The translations under genes and the position numbers were made by a program. Positions 4,444-6,294 of a DNA stretch of 6,294 nucleotides are shown piece by piece. A model generated the notes under the pieces. The model saw only the letters and a list, made by a program, of their open reading frames with translations. It was not told the DNA's origin and did no database searches. The DNA comes from Bauldia sp. (GTDB taxonomy: Bacteria; Pseudomonadota; Alphaproteobacteria; Rhizobiales; Kaistiaceae): the NCBI GenBank assembly GCA_020442095.1, contig JAGRKY010000372.1, positions 1 through 6,294 on the forward strand, written 5' to 3'. Position 1 is the stretch's first letter. Each line of letters opens with the position of its first letter.

Positions 4444-5721
4444 TCAAACCATGATGATGTCGTCGGCGGAAAGATGCGGGTCACCCTTGAACGTGGCGAT
4501 CGTCCTGGCGTCCTTGCCGCCCGACCCGTCGCGATCGTAGCCGAGCACGCCGTCGTGGTAGACGAGGTGGTCGTTCTTGTCCTGGGCTTCCTTCGCCACG
4601 ACGAAATATTTCGCTTTCAGCTTGCCGCTGTCGTTGACCCCGGTGAAGACGTCGGCCTCGAGGGCGACCATGTCCTTGCCGCGGAAGTCGAGGACCTTGT
4701 CGGCGTTCCTGGCCTTCGCCTTGACGTCGAAGAGGAAGGTGTCGGGACCCGGACCGCCCCGCAGAACGTCCTTGCCCAGCCCGCCGGAAAGAACGTCGGC
4801 GTCCTTGCCGCCGTTGAGCCTGTCCTTGCCCTCCATGCCGAACAGGCCGTCGTCGCCGTTCTTGCCCTTCAGCTTGTCGCGGCCGCCATTGCCGACGAAT
4901 GTGTTGGCGTAGCCATCGCCGGTGAAGACGTCATTGTGTGAACCGCCGTTGAGGTTCTCGATGTTCTTGATCGTGTCCTCGACATAGCCGGCGACCGTGA
5001 CACCGGTCTCGTTGGGTCCGTCGAGCCTGGCCTTCAGCCTGTCGGTCTTTTCCGAATAGTCGGCGGTGTCGCTGCCGTCGCCGCCATCGATGGTGTCCTT
5101 GCCCGGGCCGCCCGAGATGAAGTCGTCGCCGCCGCCGCCGTCGATCTCGTCGTCGCCGTCGCCGCCGTAAATGGCATCGTCGCCGGGAACGCCGCCGAAG
5201 GCCTCAAGGTCCCCGACCACGGCATCGTCACCCGGGCCGGCGTATATCTCGTCGCTGCCGCCGAAGTCGTAGATGAGGTCGGAGCCCGCGTCGGCGAAGA
5301 GCTGGTCGTCCGCGTATCCGCCGATCACGAATTCCAGATAATACGGATAGTCCGAGCCGTTGGCCGTTATCGGCTCGCCGAGGATGAGCTGGTACATCGG
5401 CAGCGGGTTGCTTGCCTGGAATTGCGACAGCGCCTGGGAGAAGGCGTTGAAGTCGATGGCGAAGCCGGAGGCGGCGAGCAGCTTGTTGGAGCCATTGCCG
5501 TAGAATGCGTCGAAGCTGGTGATGGTCCCCGAAACGATCGCACCATTGCTCAAGACGAAGTTGCCATGGATGGTGACGAGATTCTGACCGTCCTTGACAT
5601 GGAAGAGGGTCGTCGTGCCGCCTTGAAGCGTGCCGTCGGCGAGGGCGCTGCTGAGGACGCTCCAGCCGTTGTTCTGGCCGTTGAAGGCAAGGTCGGGTGA
5701 GTAGTTCCAGACGGTAGCCAC
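4444..5721 (-). CDS. RTX (hemolysin-type) calcium-binding repeat protein, probable type I secretion substrate
   Basis: A 425-residue glycine- and aspartate-rich protein with RTX nonapeptides (GGxGxDxLx), which fold into a calcium-filled beta-roll outside the cell. Residues 1-130 are a repeat-free region of unassigned function. Repeat block 1 covers about 134-219, with clear units such as GGDGDDEID and GGGGDDFIS. A linker (220-258, TADYSEKTD to IENL) joins it to block 2 (about 259-330), where Lys replaces many variable residues. A C-terminal region (331-425) with LVYHDGVLGYDRDG and a final acidic-hydrophobic DDIIMV resembles the uncleaved C-terminal signal of type I substrates. No catalytic domain is seen, so it could be an adhesin, matrix or surface-layer-like protein. 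The GTG at 5721 is chosen because AGGGAG lies eight bases upstream; a TTG at 5754 is the only longer start. The gene sits alone between rnr and the DUF983 gene; no exporter is in the window. Confidence 0.88.
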   Translation of the reverse strand: MATVWNYSPDLAFNGQNNGWSVLSSALADGTLQGGTTTLFHVKDGQNLVTIHGNFVLSNGAIVSGTITSFDAFYGNGSNKLLAASGFAIDFNAFSQALSQFQASNPLPMYQLILGEPITANGSDYPYYLEFVIGGYADDQLFADAGSDLIYDFGGSDEIYAGPGDDAVVGDLEAFGGVPGDDAIYGGDGDDEIDGGGGDDFISGGPGKDTIDGGDGSDTADYSEKTDRLKARLDGPNETGVTVAGYVEDTIKNIENLNGGSHNDVFTGDGYANTFVGNGGRDKLKGKNGDDGLFGMEGKDRLNGGKDADVLSGGLGKDVLRGGPGPDTFLFDVKAKARNADKVLDFRGKDMVALEADVFTGVNDSGKLKAKYFVVAKEAQDKNDHLVYHDGVLGYDRDGSGGKDARTIATFKGDPHLSADDIIMV

Positions 5722-5890
5722 GGGAATCGCTCCCTCTGCTTCGTTGCCGGACAAGTCCCGTTGTCAGACGAAGGCCCCGGCGCACGTCACCGGGCAGGCT
5801 ATGGTTGTATGCTAGCAGGTCGGCACGCCCGTCGCAGTAACCGTCGTCACAGCGGTTCCGCGCGGCGGTGAGGGCGACCGCGATGCCCGA

Positions 5891-6294
5891 TCAGCGGCGG
5901 CGGCCGGGAGTCTTCTTGCCGCGGCTTTTGCCCTTGCCGCCAGGTTTTCCCCGCACCGGCTTGCGAGCGGCCGAGGGGCGATCCTTCTTCGGCAGGATGC
6001 GCCCTTCCGACATGAGCTCGAAGCGCAGCGCGCCGGCCAGCGGCGCCGCCTCGATCAGCTTGACCTCGACGGAATCGCCGAGCCGGTGCATCTCGCCGGT
6101 CGCCTGGCCGGTCACCGCGCGGCGGGCCTCGTCGTAGACGAAATAGTCGTTGCCGAGGGAGCGCATCGGCACGAAGCCGTCGGCGCCGGTCTCGTCGAGC
6201 TTGACGAACAGCCCGGCCCGGGTGACCCCGGCGATCCGGCCGCGGAAGGAGGCACCGACGCGGTCGGCGAGCCAGTGGGCGACCAGCCGGTCGA
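5891..6294 (-). CDS. rnr: Ribonuclease R, C-terminal S1 domain and basic tail (5' end outside window)
   Basis: The last 133 residues of a larger protein; the frame is open to the right edge. It starts DRLVAHWLADRVGASFRGRI, the linker into the S1 RNA-binding domain typical of the RNase II/R family. The S1 domain runs to about residue 112, with GRIAGVTRAGLFVKLDE, GFVPMRSLGNDYFVYDE and GDSVEVKLIEA. A tail of about 20-25 Lys/Arg/Gly-rich residues follows, as in RNase R and not RNase II. RNase R is a processive 3'-5' exoribonuclease that degrades structured RNA, and the basic tail helps with this. The catalytic RNB domain is outside the window. The stop is 169 bases before the RTX gene; the intervening sequence has a weak imperfect hairpin (5834-5861) without a T-run, so a rho-independent end is not clear. 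Confidence 0.93.
   Translation of the reverse strand, partial: DRLVAHWLADRVGASFRGRIAGVTRAGLFVKLDETGADGFVPMRSLGNDYFVYDEARRAVTGQATGEMHRLGDSVEVKLIEAAPLAGALRFELMSEGRILPKKDRPSAARKPVRGKPGGKGKSRGKKTPGRRR

Noticed and set aside
4474..4941. 155-codon plus-strand frame opposite the RTX gene
   Set aside because: Val/Ala/Leu/Glu-rich shadow produced by the repetitive Gly-Asp codons of the RTX repeats on the other strand.
5722..5754. TTG start for the RTX protein, 11 residues earlier
   Set aside because: A rare start without a ribosome binding site. The GTG at 5721 has AGGGAG at ideal distance.
5722..5890. Promoter of the RTX gene
   Set aside because: The minus strand has a TAGCAT that could be a -10, but no good -35 lies 16-18 bases upstream.

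Overview
The window reads as a high-GC alphaproteobacterial chromosome, most likely of the Hyphomicrobiales/Rhizobiales type. The evidence is the gene set and its order: the C-terminal end of a PleD-type response regulator, rpmG (ribosomal protein L33), a small DUF983 zinc-ribbon membrane protein and the C-terminal end of RNase R. From family knowledge, pleD, rpmG, a DUF983 gene and rnr lie close together in many genomes of this order. The species cannot be read from the sequence.

Layout. 1-503 (+): GGDEF catalytic end of a PleD-like diguanylate cyclase, cut by the window edge. 504-881: the only long non-coding stretch. It holds an AT-rich patch with a small palindrome, a DnaA-box-like inverted pair, a long imperfect hairpin and a strong intrinsic terminator on the + strand, so it may encode a small RNA. 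882-1289 (-): GFA-family zinc protein. 1315-1349: near-symmetrical terminator hairpin that ends rpmG. 1408-1575 (-): rpmG, with a readable promoter upstream. 1660-2592 (+): exported SMP-30/gluconolactonase-like beta-propeller, divergent from rpmG. 2589-3773 (-): PLP-dependent aminotransferase whose TAG stop shares a CTAG with the stop of the propeller gene. 3820-4305 (-): DUF983 protein, possibly in an operon with the aminotransferase. 4444-5721 (-): RTX-type calcium-binding protein, probably exported by a type I system. 5891-6294 (-): end of rnr.

How the genes relate. No single pathway links them. It is a conserved housekeeping neighbourhood (pleD, rpmG, DUF983, rnr) with accessory genes between: GFA, propeller, aminotransferase and RTX protein. 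The RTX gene between rnr and the DUF983 gene is the clearest accessory cargo, and no transporter for it lies in the window. I see no tRNA, rRNA, CRISPR array, insertion sequence or phage gene. I found no convincing undescribed multi-gene system. The best candidates for novelty are the structured intergenic region before position 852 and the N-terminal part of the RTX protein.
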